Part shown: positions 49,782-58,216 of the stretch, in pieces
Numbering within the stretch: position 1 is the stretch's first letter
Layout of the letters: each line of letters begins with the position of its first letter
From: an uncultured Hyphomicrobiales bacterium
Lineage (GTDB): Bacteria; Pseudomonadota; Alphaproteobacteria; Rhizobiales; Beijerinckiaceae
Length of the DNA stretch: 64,000 nt
NCBI GenBank assembly: GCA_903902915.1
Contig: CAIUWR010000101.1
Coordinates: 1-64,000, forward strand
Direction: 5' to 3'
The notes under the pieces: model-generated
Seen by the model: the letters and a program-made list of their open reading frames with translations, nothing else
Told to the model about the DNA's origin: nothing
Database searches by the model: none
Made by a program: the position numbers and the translations under genes

Positions 49782-50036
49782 TCAGCTCGGCAACCCATTC
49801 TCATCATAGCCCAGAATCTCATCGGCGGACCGATTGTCGAGCCGGGGATGCGCGCTCCACCTGCGCCGAAATGCGGCAAGATCTTCTAACTGCGCCGCTT
49901 TTGCAGCTTCGCTCCCGATGCGGCCAAGGCGTTCCTGCAAGGCGCGCTTGGTGGCGGCGGCGATGGTCTCGCCGGTCCGCGCCGCCAGCTGTCGCGCCAA
50001 TGCTTCGGTCTCGGGATCCATGATGTTCAAAGCCAT
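49782..50036 (-). CDS. VapB-type antitoxin, apparently orphan
   Basis: The 84-residue protein begins MALNIMDPETEALARQLAARTGETIAAATKRALQERL, a ribbon-helix-helix/Rv0623-type DNA-binding start. It ends in a toxin-binding tail, SADEILGYDENGLPS, typical of VapB proteins that pair with PIN-domain VapC RNases. In intact modules vapC starts at or within a few bases of this stop. Here the next 230 bases encode nothing like it. It may be a relic or act on a toxin elsewhere. Confidence 0.82.
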   Translation of the reverse strand: MALNIMDPETEALARQLAARTGETIAAATKRALQERLGRIGSEAAKAAQLEDLAAFRRRWSAHPRLDNRSADEILGYDENGLPS

Positions 50037-50089
50037 CGAAGCCGCCCCTGTCTCAGGATGCCTTCAATCTACCCCAAAACGACGCAAGG

Positions 50090-50983
50090 TTACAGCGTCC
50101 CCACGATCCTCTTCAGCGCCGCGCGGAAATCCGGGGCTATGTCGGGGCGCGCCAGGGCGAAGGCGACGTTGGCGGCCAGGAAGCCGACTTTCGAGCCAGT
50201 GTCATAGGTCTTGCCGTCGAAGCGCACGCCGAAGAAGGGCTGGCTCCGTGACAGCGCCTTCATGCCGTCGGTGAGCTGGATTTCGCCGCCCGCGCCCTTC
50301 TCCACCTTTTCGAGAATGTCGAAAATTTGCGGCTCCAGCACATAGCGGCCCGAGATGATGAGGGTGGAGGGGGCGGTTCCCTGCGGGGGCTTCTCCACCA
50401 TGCCGTTGATTTCGAACGTATGGCCGAAGTCCTGACCCATCGAGACCACGCCATACATATGGGTTTCGGAGGCCGGAACCTCCTCCACCGCGATCACATT
50501 GCCGCCATGAGCCTCATGGGCGGCGATGCATTGGGCGAGGCAGCGGCTCGCGCGGGCGCCGGGCAGGGTGATCATGTCGGGCAGGATGACCGCGAAAGGC
50601 TCGTCGCCCACGATGTCGCGGGCGCACCAGACCGCATGGCCCAGCCCCAGCGGGGCCTGTTGGCGGGTGAAGCTGGTGGCGCCGGCCAGCGGCGTGTCGG
50701 CGAGCAGGGCTTCCAGATCTTTCGTCTTGCCGCGTTTGGCGAGCGTGTCCTCAAGCTCGTAGGCGAGATCGAAATGGTCCTCGATCACCCCCTTGTTGCG
50801 GCCGGTCACGAAGATGAAATGCTCGATGCCCGCCTCGCGCGCCTCCTCCACGCAGTGCTGAAGCACCGGGCGGTCCACGACCGTCAGCATTTCCTTGGGG
50901 ATGACCTTGGTGGCGGGCAGCACACGGGTGCCAAGACCGGCCACGGGGAAAACGGCTTTGCGGATGCGTTTCGTCGTCTTCAT
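50090..50983 (-). CDS. galU: UTP-glucose-1-phosphate uridylyltransferase
   Basis: It makes UDP-glucose for glucans, LPS and, through GalE, UDP-galactose. The 297-residue enzyme has the nucleotide-binding AVFPVAGLGTRVLPATKVIPKEML, QAPLGLGHAVWCARD and VAVEEVP-type motifs, and the late GKTYDTGSKVGFLAANVAFALARP. Full length. Divergent from galE, with 191 bases between that include an inverted repeat. Confidence 0.96.
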   Translation of the reverse strand: MKTTKRIRKAVFPVAGLGTRVLPATKVIPKEMLTVVDRPVLQHCVEEAREAGIEHFIFVTGRNKGVIEDHFDLAYELEDTLAKRGKTKDLEALLADTPLAGATSFTRQQAPLGLGHAVWCARDIVGDEPFAVILPDMITLPGARASRCLAQCIAAHEAHGGNVIAVEEVPASETHMYGVVSMGQDFGHTFEINGMVEKPPQGTAPSTLIISGRYVLEPQIFDILEKVEKGAGGEIQLTDGMKALSRSQPFFGVRFDGKTYDTGSKVGFLAANVAFALARPDIAPDFRAALKRIVGTL

Positions 50984-51052
50984 TCCAGAACCATTTCAGA
51001 TCGTGGGCGCCAGGACGGGCCGGGGGAAGATGTTGCCTGCAAATTGGTAAAA

Positions 51053-51079
51053 AAACATGTCGAATATGCGCGCATGTTT
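51053..51079. repeat. inverted repeat in the galU-galE divergent region
   Basis: AAACATG (51053-51059) and CATGTTT (51073-51079) form exact 7-base arms 13 bases apart, in an AT-rich stretch 74-96 bases from the two starts. It could be an operator for both genes or a chance hairpin. Confidence 0.35.
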
Positions 51080-51174
51080 CCTTTTTTAGTCACTTTACGC
51101 CTTTTCGCATATTTCGCAGCAGGATACGTTCGGGCATATTGTTGAAGACAAACATTAAAATTTTGAGGTTGAAC

Positions 51175-52164
51175 ATGACGGTTCTGGTCACGGGCGGGGC
51201 TGGCTATATTGGCGGCCATATGGTGCTCGAATTGCTCGACGCGGGCGAAAGCGTGGTCGTGCTGGACAACCTCTCCACCGGGTTCCGCTGGGCTGTGGCC
51301 CCCGCTGCGACGCTGATCGAAGGGGATTTCGGCGACGCTGAACTGGTCGCCGATCTGCTGGCGCGCTTCAAGGTGGACGCCATCATCCATTTCGCGGCGA
51401 AGATCGTGGTGCCCGAATCGGTCGCCGATCCGCTGGGGTATTACGAAAACAACACCGCCAAAGCGCGCAGCCTGCTTGAGCAAGCAGTGAAGGCGGGCGT
51501 GCCGCATGTCATCTTCTCCTCCACCGCCGCCGTCTATGGGGAGCCCGAAGCCTCGCCCGTGGTCGAGGACGCGCCCACCGCCCCCATCAATCCCTACGGC
51601 CGCTCCAAGCTCATGGTGGAATGGATGCTGGCCGACGTGGCGGCCGCCCACAAGCTCACCTATACGGCCCTGCGCTATTTCAATGTGGCGGGCGCCGATC
51701 CCAAGGGCCGCTCGGGCCAGAGCACGCCCAACGCCACCCATCTCATCAAGGTCGCCGTGCAGGCGGCGCTGGGCAAGCGGCAGGGCATGGAGGTCTTCGG
51801 CACGGATTACCCGACCCCGGACGGCTCCTGCCTGCGCGATTATATCCAGGTGACCGATCTCGTCCGCGCCCATATGGACGCGCTGCGCCGCCTGCGGGCG
51901 GGCGGCGGCAGCATCACCTGCAATGTGGGCTATGGGCGCGGCTATTCGGTGCTGGAGGTGATCGACATGGTCAAGCGCGTGTCGGGCGCCGATTTCGACG
52001 TGCGCCTTTCGGGCCGCCGCGCGGGCGATCCAGCCAGCATCGTGGCCTCGAACGCGCGCATTCGCCGTGAACTGGGCTGGCGGCCCCGCCATGACGATCT
52101 TGAACAGATCGTGCGGCAGGCGCTGGATTGGGAGCGGGGGCTGGAGAAGCGTCTGGCGGGGTGA
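51175..52164 (+). CDS. galE: UDP-glucose 4-epimerase
   Basis: It interconverts UDP-glucose and UDP-galactose with bound NAD+. The 329-residue SDR-type enzyme has VTGGAGYIGGHMVLEL at the start, the catalytic Ser/Tyr/Lys set in IFSSTAAVYGEPE and NPYGRSKLM, RYFNVAGADPKGRSGQ and CLRDYIQVTDLV. The ATG at 51175 follows GAGGTTGAAC; an in-frame reading from 51139 lacks a fold. Its TGA abuts the ferrochelatase stop with no gap (TGATCA, 52162-52167). Confidence 0.95.
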   Translation: MTVLVTGGAGYIGGHMVLELLDAGESVVVLDNLSTGFRWAVAPAATLIEGDFGDAELVADLLARFKVDAIIHFAAKIVVPESVADPLGYYENNTAKARSLLEQAVKAGVPHVIFSSTAAVYGEPEASPVVEDAPTAPINPYGRSKLMVEWMLADVAAAHKLTYTALRYFNVAGADPKGRSGQSTPNATHLIKVAVQAALGKRQGMEVFGTDYPTPDGSCLRDYIQVTDLVRAHMDALRRLRAGGGSITCNVGYGRGYSVLEVIDMVKRVSGADFDVRLSGRRAGDPASIVASNARIRRELGWRPRHDDLEQIVRQALDWERGLEKRLAG

Positions 52165-53238
52165 TCACACCCAGCCTGACAGTTCCCGCTTCACCACCGC
52201 CTCGATCACGTCGATCCCCTCGGGGCTCGCGTTGAGGCAGTCGATGCGGGCGAATTTTTCGCCGCCATTGTGCAGGAAATAGTCGCGGTTCTCCATGCCG
52301 ATTTCCTCGATGGTCTCAAGGCAGTCGGCGGAAAAGCCCGGCGTGACGACGGCGAGGCGCTTGACGCCCTTTTTCGCCAGTTCCTTCACGGTCTCGTCCG
52401 TATAGGGCTTCAGCCATTGGGCGGGCCCGAAGCGGGACTGGAAGGTGAGCGTCAGCTTCTCCTTCGACCAGCCCAGGGCCTCGCGCAGCAGCCGCGCGGT
52501 CTTGGCGCATTGGCAATGGTAAGGATCGCCCTTGAGGAGATATTCCATCGGCACGCCATGGAATGAGGCCAGAACCACCTCCGGCTCGAAATCGAGTTTG
52601 GCGAGCCCGTCGCGGACCGAGGTCGCCAAAGCCTCGATATAGGCGGGATCGTCATGCCAGGGCGGGGCGACGCGCAGGGTCGGCTGCCAGCGCATGGCGG
52701 CGAGCGCCTCGAAAGTCTTGTCGCAGACCGTGGCGCTCGTGGCCGCCGCATATTGGGGATAAAGCGGCACGACCAGCACCCGGTCGCAGCCCTGTTCCTG
52801 CAAGGCGGTCATGCGCGAGGCGATGGAGGGATTGCCGTAGCGCATGGCCCAATCCACGATCACCTGCGCGCCGCCAGCGCCAAGCGCGCCCGCCGCCACG
52901 CGCGCGGCGAGGCCTTCCGCCTGCGCGCGGGTGATGGTTTTCAGCGGGCCTTCGTTGCGCTCATGGTTCCAGATGGTGGCGTAGTCGCGGCCCTTGCGGC
53001 CCGGCCTTGTGGTCAGGATGATGAGGTTGAGCACCGGCCACCAGATCAGCCGCGAGGTCTCGATCACCCGCCGGTCCGACAGAAATTCCTTGAGGTAGCG
53101 CCGCACGGACCAGTAATCGGTGGCGTCGGGCGTTCCCAGATTGACCAGCAGCACCCCGATCTTGCGGGCGAGGACGGGCGGGTGGCCCTGTGGCAGCGGG
53201 CCGGTGGCGCGCATTGATTCAAGCGTCAGGGGGAGCAT
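52165..53238 (-). CDS. hemH: ferrochelatase
   Basis: It inserts Fe2+ into protoporphyrin IX as the last step of haem synthesis, which the many c-type cytochromes encoded in this window require. The 357-residue protein shows KIGVLLVNLGTPDA, the active-site histidine in VLASFHGVPMEYLLKGDPYHCQCAKT, LTFQSRFGPAQWLKPYTDETV and the late CLETIEEIG with the catalytic glutamate. The cysteine-rich YHCQCAKT is typical of proteobacterial HemH. The N-terminal 25 residues before the fold may be overcalled. Confidence 0.95.
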   Translation of the reverse strand: MLPLTLESMRATGPLPQGHPPVLARKIGVLLVNLGTPDATDYWSVRRYLKEFLSDRRVIETSRLIWWPVLNLIILTTRPGRKGRDYATIWNHERNEGPLKTITRAQAEGLAARVAAGALGAGGAQVIVDWAMRYGNPSIASRMTALQEQGCDRVLVVPLYPQYAAATSATVCDKTFEALAAMRWQPTLRVAPPWHDDPAYIEALATSVRDGLAKLDFEPEVVLASFHGVPMEYLLKGDPYHCQCAKTARLLREALGWSKEKLTLTFQSRFGPAQWLKPYTDETVKELAKKGVKRLAVVTPGFSADCLETIEEIGMENRDYFLHNGGEKFARIDCLNASPEGIDVIEAVVKRELSGWV

Positions 53239-53360
53239 GGGCTATCCATCTTGGCGCAAAGCGCGAACGGGAAAATGTCACGCCTTCTGGATACCGGTTC
53301 GCGTCAGGAAATGCGACTGTCGAGATGACGCGCAAACCGCAAAGTGAATGGGATCAACGC

Positions 53361-54872
53361 ATGACGATGCTCGACCGCCGCCGCGCCCTCATGGTCGCAG
53401 GCGCAACCCTCGCAGCCCCGCTGGTGGGCGCCGACCCCGCGCGCGCCGCAGACACGGTGCGGCTGACCTTCGTGCTGGTCAACGACATCTACAAGATGAA
53501 CGAGGACGATGGCCGGGGCGGCCTTCCGCGCCTCGCCGCCGTGGTGAAGGCCGAGCGGGCGAAAAGCGCCAATGTCATTTTCGCCCATGCGGGCGACACT
53601 CTGAGCCCCAGCCTCATGTCGGGCTTCGATCAGGGCGCGCATATGATCGCGCTGTTCAACGATCTGCCCCCGGATGTTTTCGTTCCGGGCAATCACGAGT
53701 TTGATTTCGGCCCTGAAATCTATGCAAAGCGCGTCAGTGAGGCGCGCTTTCCCGTGCTCGCCGCCAATCTGCGCGACGAGACGGGCGCCATGCTGCCCCA
53801 CCATGCCGACACCATGATGCTGGAGCGCGGCGGGATCAGGATCGGCGTGGTCGGCGCCACGCTGGAGACGACGCCGGTGCTCTCCAACCCCGCGCCGCTG
53901 AAATTCGCGCCCACGCTGGAGGCGGTGGTCGCCGCCTCGCGCGCGCTGAAGCAGCAGGGGGCGGACATCACCGTGGCGGTCGTCCATGCGGACAAGGCCA
54001 CCGGGCGGAAGCTGATGGCCGCCCGCGCCGCCGACATCATCCTGTCCGGGCACAACCATGATCTGCACATCGACTTCGACGGCGCCGTCTCGCTGGCGGA
54101 ATCGGGCGAGGACGCCGATTATGTGGTGGCGGTGGATGTGGACGTGACCGTCGCCATGGAAAACGGCGCCCGCAAGATTTCGTGGTGGCCGAACTACCGC
54201 GTGTTCGACACGAAAGATGTGACGCCCGACCCCGCCATGCTGCTGCGGGTGCGCGCCTATGAAACCGAACTGGGCCAGGAGCTGGACGTCGAGATCGCCA
54301 CCTTGGCAACGCCGCTCGACAGCGCCAACAGGACCGTGCGCGGCGCAGAGGCCGCCATTGGCGATCTGGTCGCCGACGCCATGCGGGCGCAGACCGGGGC
54401 GCAGATCGCGATCATCAATGGCGGCAGCATCCGCGGCAACCTGCAATATCCGGCAGGCCATCGCTTGACGCGCCGCGACATTCTGATCGAGCTGCCCTTC
54501 GGGTCGAAGACCGTGCTGACGCGCGTCACCGGCGCGCAGGTGCGCGCGGCCATGGAGAACAGTCTGTCGCAAATCGGCGCGGGGCGTTTTGCGCAGGTGT
54601 CGGGCATGGTGGTCGTCGCTGAGGCCAATGCGCCCCCAGGCGCGCGCGTCGTGTCCATCGAGGTGGGCGGCAAGCCGCTGGATCTGGCTCAGACCTACAC
54701 GCTCGCCACGAATGATTTCATGCTGCGTGGCGGCGATGGCTATGTGGCGCTGCGCGATCCGGCCGCCACCGAGGATTATGGCGACCGGCTCGTCGCCAAT
54801 GATGTGATGGCCTATGCGCGAAAGCTGGGCGAGGTCTCCGCCCGCGTGGAAGGGCGCATCATCTTGCGCTGA
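53361..54872 (+). CDS. exported 5'-nucleotidase/UDP-sugar hydrolase family protein
   Basis: The 503-residue periplasmic metallophosphoesterase has Tat signal LDRRRALMVAGATLAAP. The catalytic domain has AHAGDTLSPS, PGNHEFDFG, VVHADK and LSGHNHDLHID. The first metal motif is NDIYKM, with tyrosine where classical members have D-x-H. The C-terminal nucleotide-binding domain (about 325-500) has NGGSIRGNL and FMLRGGDGYVAL. It is a UshA-like enzyme, not SoxB, despite the shared superfamily. The ATG at 53361 was chosen by the Tat motif. The end overlaps convergent thiD by 14 bases. Confidence 0.88.
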   Translation: MTMLDRRRALMVAGATLAAPLVGADPARAADTVRLTFVLVNDIYKMNEDDGRGGLPRLAAVVKAERAKSANVIFAHAGDTLSPSLMSGFDQGAHMIALFNDLPPDVFVPGNHEFDFGPEIYAKRVSEARFPVLAANLRDETGAMLPHHADTMMLERGGIRIGVVGATLETTPVLSNPAPLKFAPTLEAVVAASRALKQQGADITVAVVHADKATGRKLMAARAADIILSGHNHDLHIDFDGAVSLAESGEDADYVVAVDVDVTVAMENGARKISWWPNYRVFDTKDVTPDPAMLLRVRAYETELGQELDVEIATLATPLDSANRTVRGAEAAIGDLVADAMRAQTGAQIAIINGGSIRGNLQYPAGHRLTRRDILIELPFGSKTVLTRVTGAQVRAAMENSLSQIGAGRFAQVSGMVVVAEANAPPGARVVSIEVGGKPLDLAQTYTLATNDFMLRGGDGYVALRDPAATEDYGDRLVANDVMAYARKLGEVSARVEGRIILR

Positions 54873-55671
54873 ACAGCGGCCACAGGTGGTTCACGGGTCC
54901 ATGGCCGTGGCCGACATCGAGCTGCGAGGCGCTGCGCAGGGCCTGCGTGAGATAGGCCTTGGCGCGCGCCACCGCATCCGGCAAGGCGGCGCCCTTGGCG
55001 AGTTCTGCGGCGATGGCTGACGACAGGGTGCAGCCGGTGCCATGGGTGTTCGTGGTGGCGATGCGCGGCTGGGTGAAGACATGCCGACCGCTGGCGTCGA
55101 ACAAGAGGTCGCTGGCCTCCGCGCCTTCCATATGGCCGCCCTTGACCAGAACCGCCCGCGCGCCCTGCGCTATCATGGCCTGCGCCATGGCGGCCAGGTC
55201 GTCGAGATCGCGCGGCGCGCCATGGCCGGTGAAGCGCATGGCTTCGGGAATGTTGGGCGTGACGAGCGCGGCCAGCGGCATGAGGCTGCGGCGCATGGTC
55301 TCGATGACGTCCGGCGCGCCCAGGCTGTCTCCGCTGGTGGCGACCAGCACGGGGTCCAGCACGATGTTGCGCGCCCCATGCCGCGCCAGAGACGCGGCCA
55401 CCGCCTCCACGATGGCGCCCGAACCGAGCATGCCGATCTTCACCGCGTCCACGCGGATGTCGTCGAAAATGGCGTCGATCTGTGTGGCGACGAAGGCGGC
55501 GTCCGGCAGATGCACGCCGCTGACGCCGCGCGTGTTTTGCGCGGTGAGCGCGGCGATGGCGGCCATGCCGTAGCAGCCGAGCGCCGCAAAGCTCTTCAGA
55601 TCAGCCTGAACGCCCGCGCCGCCCGAAGGGTCGGAGCCCGCAATGGAGAGGACATTGGCGATCGCCGTCAT
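54859..55671 (-). CDS. thiD: hydroxymethylpyrimidine/phosphomethylpyrimidine kinase
   Basis: It phosphorylates HMP and HMP-P in thiamine diphosphate synthesis. The 270-residue ribokinase-fold protein has SIAGSDPSGGAGVQADLKSF at the start, QNTRGVSGVH, VKIGMLGS, DPVLVATSGD and the anion hole/catalytic TNTHGTGCTLSSAIAAELAKG. The start at 55671 gives the usual N-terminus; seven extra residues upstream are possible. It is encoded far from the NMT1-type transporter, so a functional link is only possible. Confidence 0.94.
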   Translation of the reverse strand: MTAIANVLSIAGSDPSGGAGVQADLKSFAALGCYGMAAIAALTAQNTRGVSGVHLPDAAFVATQIDAIFDDIRVDAVKIGMLGSGAIVEAVAASLARHGARNIVLDPVLVATSGDSLGAPDVIETMRRSLMPLAALVTPNIPEAMRFTGHGAPRDLDDLAAMAQAMIAQGARAVLVKGGHMEGAEASDLLFDASGRHVFTQPRIATTNTHGTGCTLSSAIAAELAKGAALPDAVARAKAYLTQALRSASQLDVGHGHGPVNHLWPLFSAR

Positions 55672-55684
55672 GGCCTGCGGATTA

Positions 55685-56920
55685 TCACGCAAGCGCGCGT
55701 TCGTCGACGATCAGCTTGCCGTCGTCGGGCAAGTCGCCCGGCTCCACGAGTTCCACGGCGCCGTCGAGGCCGGTGACGTCCTTCAGCGATGCGCTCAGTT
55801 CGCTGGCCAGACCCGCAGCGTCGCGCGGCGCCTCTGCGCGCAGCAGCAGCGCCTCCTTGGCGTTTTCGTTGCGCAGCACAAGCCGCAGCCGACGCACCGC
55901 CGCATGGCGCGCGCCAATGTCGATCACCTGCGAGGGCAGCAATGTGCGGTTCGCCATCAGCGCCGCCTGATCGGCGCGGCCGAGCCAGCCCTTGATGCGG
56001 ATATTGGTGCGCCCGCAAGGCGAGGGGTCGGGCATGATCATCGACAGATCGCCCGTCGAACACCGCAGCATCGGACAATCGAGATTGAGGCGCGTGACGA
56101 CGACTTCGCCAATCTCGCCAGCGGGCGCCGGCTCGTTCGCGCCTGGCCGCACGATCTCCACAATCACGCCTTCGTTCACGACCATGCCGACATTCACGGC
56201 GCCGTTTTCATCATCGGTCTCATAGGCGATGACGCCAAGCATCGACGTGGCGTAGCCTTGATGCACACGCACGCCGCGCGCCTCGATGCTGGCGCGCAAA
56301 TGCTGCGACAGCGGCGCCCCGAAGACAAAGGCTTTCTGGATCGAGGAGACGTCGCGGCGTAATTCCGCCGCCTTCTGCAACAGCAGATCGAGAAAGGCCG
56401 CCTTGCCGCAAAAGGCGTTGGGCCGCAGTGTTTCGATGGCGTCGAGCTGACGTTCGATCATCGACGAGCCGGCAGGAATGACCGCGCAACCCAGCGCCTG
56501 CGCGCCGCTCTCGATCATGTGGCCCGCAGCCGAAAGATGGTAGGAAAAGCTGTTCAGGATGATGTCGCCGCGCGTGAAGCCCGCCGCATGCATGGCGCGG
56601 GCGCAGCCCCACCAATCTTTCGCATGGCCTTCGAGCACGGTGGGGAACAGACGACGCAGCAAGCCAGGGCGCGTGGCGTTGAACCCGCCGAAGGGCGGCT
56701 CCTGCTCGCGCAGGCGCGCCATGTCGGATCCGCGCAAAACCGGGAATTGCGCAAGCTCTTCCTTGCCGCGAAATTCGGCGATCCGGGCCGCACGGATCAG
56801 ACGGCGTAGCCCCGAAGCGCGCGGCTTCGCGACAGCGATGATCGTCTTCAAATCCCGGTAGAGTGCGAGCTCTCTCGATTTGACAGCTCGCGTCTCCAGG
56901 CGATCCATGAAATCCGGCAT
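55685..56920 (-). CDS. phenylacetate-CoA ligase-like (PaaK-related) adenylate-forming protein
   Basis: The 411-residue protein is of the PaaK type: an N-terminal helical part (RELALYRDLKTIIAVAKPRASGLRRLI), FTRGDIILNSFSYHLSAAGHMIESGAQALGCAVIPAG, then HQGYATSMLGVIAYE, GEIGEVVVTRLNLDCPMLRCSTGDLS and a C-terminal lid with RIKGWLGRADQ. The classical P-loop SSGTTG is not visible, so ATP binding may be modified. The acid substrate is unknown. A palindrome TGATTG-AAA-CAATCA lies 113 bases upstream of the start. Confidence 0.8.
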   Translation of the reverse strand: MPDFMDRLETRAVKSRELALYRDLKTIIAVAKPRASGLRRLIRAARIAEFRGKEELAQFPVLRGSDMARLREQEPPFGGFNATRPGLLRRLFPTVLEGHAKDWWGCARAMHAAGFTRGDIILNSFSYHLSAAGHMIESGAQALGCAVIPAGSSMIERQLDAIETLRPNAFCGKAAFLDLLLQKAAELRRDVSSIQKAFVFGAPLSQHLRASIEARGVRVHQGYATSMLGVIAYETDDENGAVNVGMVVNEGVIVEIVRPGANEPAPAGEIGEVVVTRLNLDCPMLRCSTGDLSMIMPDPSPCGRTNIRIKGWLGRADQAALMANRTLLPSQVIDIGARHAAVRRLRLVLRNENAKEALLLRAEAPRDAAGLASELSASLKDVTGLDGAVELVEPGDLPDDGKLIVDERALA

Positions 56921-57032
56921 TCAAGCTCCCCCCGGAGCAGCTTCCATTTCGGTCAGGCGCTATAAACACGAATCTTCGAGTCGAAATCAAGCACTTGTAT
57001 GCAACCGTCATCACTCCGGCGGGCCAAGTAAA

Positions 57033-57047
57033 TGATTGAAACAATCA
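57033..57047. promoter_or_regulatory. perfect palindrome upstream of the PaaK-like gene
   Basis: TGATTG-AAA-CAATCA has exact 6-base arms in an AT-rich stretch between the WD40 gene and the PaaK-like gene, 113 bases before the latter's start. It looks like a two-fold operator; the regulator is unknown and not encoded nearby. Confidence 0.45.
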
Positions 57048-57175
57048 ATATTGTCGTTACATTCGTCGTTATCTTGATCAATATGCATGTATTTCAATGG
57101 GCGCGCTGAAGCCGTGCTCAAAATGTCGCCCGGCGACCTCGCATATGCAGCATTGCTGTGCTTGTGCGGTATAAT

Positions 57176-58183
57176 TCAGTTCGGCAAATCCAGCACGCCC
57201 GCCGCGCCGTCTTCCGCGCCGAAAACCAGCTTGCGTCCATCGTCGTTCCAGGCGAGCGCGCTGATGGCGCCGCCCTTGGCCTCGCCGCTCTGGCGCACCA
57301 GCAGCTCCGAGCCATCGCTGAGGCGGGTCAGCATCACCCAGCCATCGTCATAGCCGATGGCGATGACGAGCGCGCGTGGATGGAAGGCCACGCGCGTCAC
57401 GCGGGCTGTGCGCACGCCGCATTCGCGCGGACCTTTGCCCATTGGCCCGTCCTTGCTGTCGAAGGGCCAGATGATGCAGGCTTCGGCGCCCGACGTCGCG
57501 AGCCATTTGCCATCATGCGACCATGAGAAAGAGCGCGTCTTCGACGGATAGCCCGTCATGCGCATGTCCTTGTGGTCGGCGATGCGCCAACCATGCAGCG
57601 CGTTTTCCTGCATGGCGGTGACGGCGAATCTGCCGTCTGGGGAAATCGTCACATCGAGATGGGAGCCGCGCCACACGAGGCCCTCGGGCTCGGCCGCCGT
57701 ATTGGGAAACCACATGGAAACGCCGTTGTAATGGGCGAGCGCCAGGCGATATCCCTTGGGCATGAAGCACAGGCCGCGCACGCCGCTGGGGGCGGTGAAC
57801 GTCTTCACCTCGCCCTTGGCGTCGCGCGCGCGCACGGTCTTCGCCACGGTCCAGGCGGCGGCGCCGTCTTCGCGCAGGGCCAAGGCGTCGATCCATTTGC
57901 CCTTCTCGTCGGCGAGTTCCGTCACGGCGCCATCGGCGCGCAGTTCCATCACGCGCCCGTCGTCGCCGCCGCTGACCAAGCGGCCGTAAAGACATTGCGC
58001 GGTGAGGATCGCGGCTTTTTCATGCAGCTTGATGCGACGCTCGGCGCCGATCTCGGCGAACAAAGCCGTCCCATCGGCCAGCGCGAAAACCGGCGTGCGT
58101 CCGAAGAAGCCCGCGCAGACCGCTTCGCCATCCAGCGCGATGGGCGTGACATTCTGGGTGAGGGAGGTTTGCGTCTGGGTCAT
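57176..58183 (-). CDS. cytoplasmic WD40-repeat protein of the zinc operon
   Basis: The 335-residue beta-propeller has no signal peptide. WD-like blades are visible as repeated GDDGRVMEL, SPDGRFAVTAM, SWSHDGKWLATSG, AFHPRALVIAIGYDDGWV and AWNDDGRKLVFGAEDGAAGV, enough for six or seven blades. It is the last gene of the run with the COG0523 GTPase, 33 bases after the 135-residue unknown. WD40 proteins of this size accompany COG0523 GTPases in several alphaproteobacteria, which suggests a scaffold or client adaptor for metal delivery. This is inference. It differs from the periplasmic zinc chaperone AztD in lacking export. Confidence 0.78.
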   Translation of the reverse strand: MTQTQTSLTQNVTPIALDGEAVCAGFFGRTPVFALADGTALFAEIGAERRIKLHEKAAILTAQCLYGRLVSGGDDGRVMELRADGAVTELADEKGKWIDALALREDGAAAWTVAKTVRARDAKGEVKTFTAPSGVRGLCFMPKGYRLALAHYNGVSMWFPNTAAEPEGLVWRGSHLDVTISPDGRFAVTAMQENALHGWRIADHKDMRMTGYPSKTRSFSWSHDGKWLATSGAEACIIWPFDSKDGPMGKGPRECGVRTARVTRVAFHPRALVIAIGYDDGWVMLTRLSDGSELLVRQSGEAKGGAISALAWNDDGRKLVFGAEDGAAGVLDLPN

Positions 58184-58216
58184 GGTGTTTCAGCGACAGG
58201 ACAAGCGGACTTGAGG

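Noticed and set aside
53361-54872. Possible soxB that would complete the sox set
   Set aside because: The superfamily is shared, but the C-terminal nucleotidase domain motifs fit a UshA-like 5'-nucleotidase, and the gene is 44 kb from the sox operon.
57087-57353. 88-codon plus-strand frame
   Set aside because: Most of it is antisense to the WD40 gene, and only its first 30 codons lie in free DNA.
57176-58183. AztD periplasmic zinc chaperone
   Set aside because: Both are propeller proteins beside zinc transporters, but this one lacks a signal peptide and the His-rich N-terminus of AztD.
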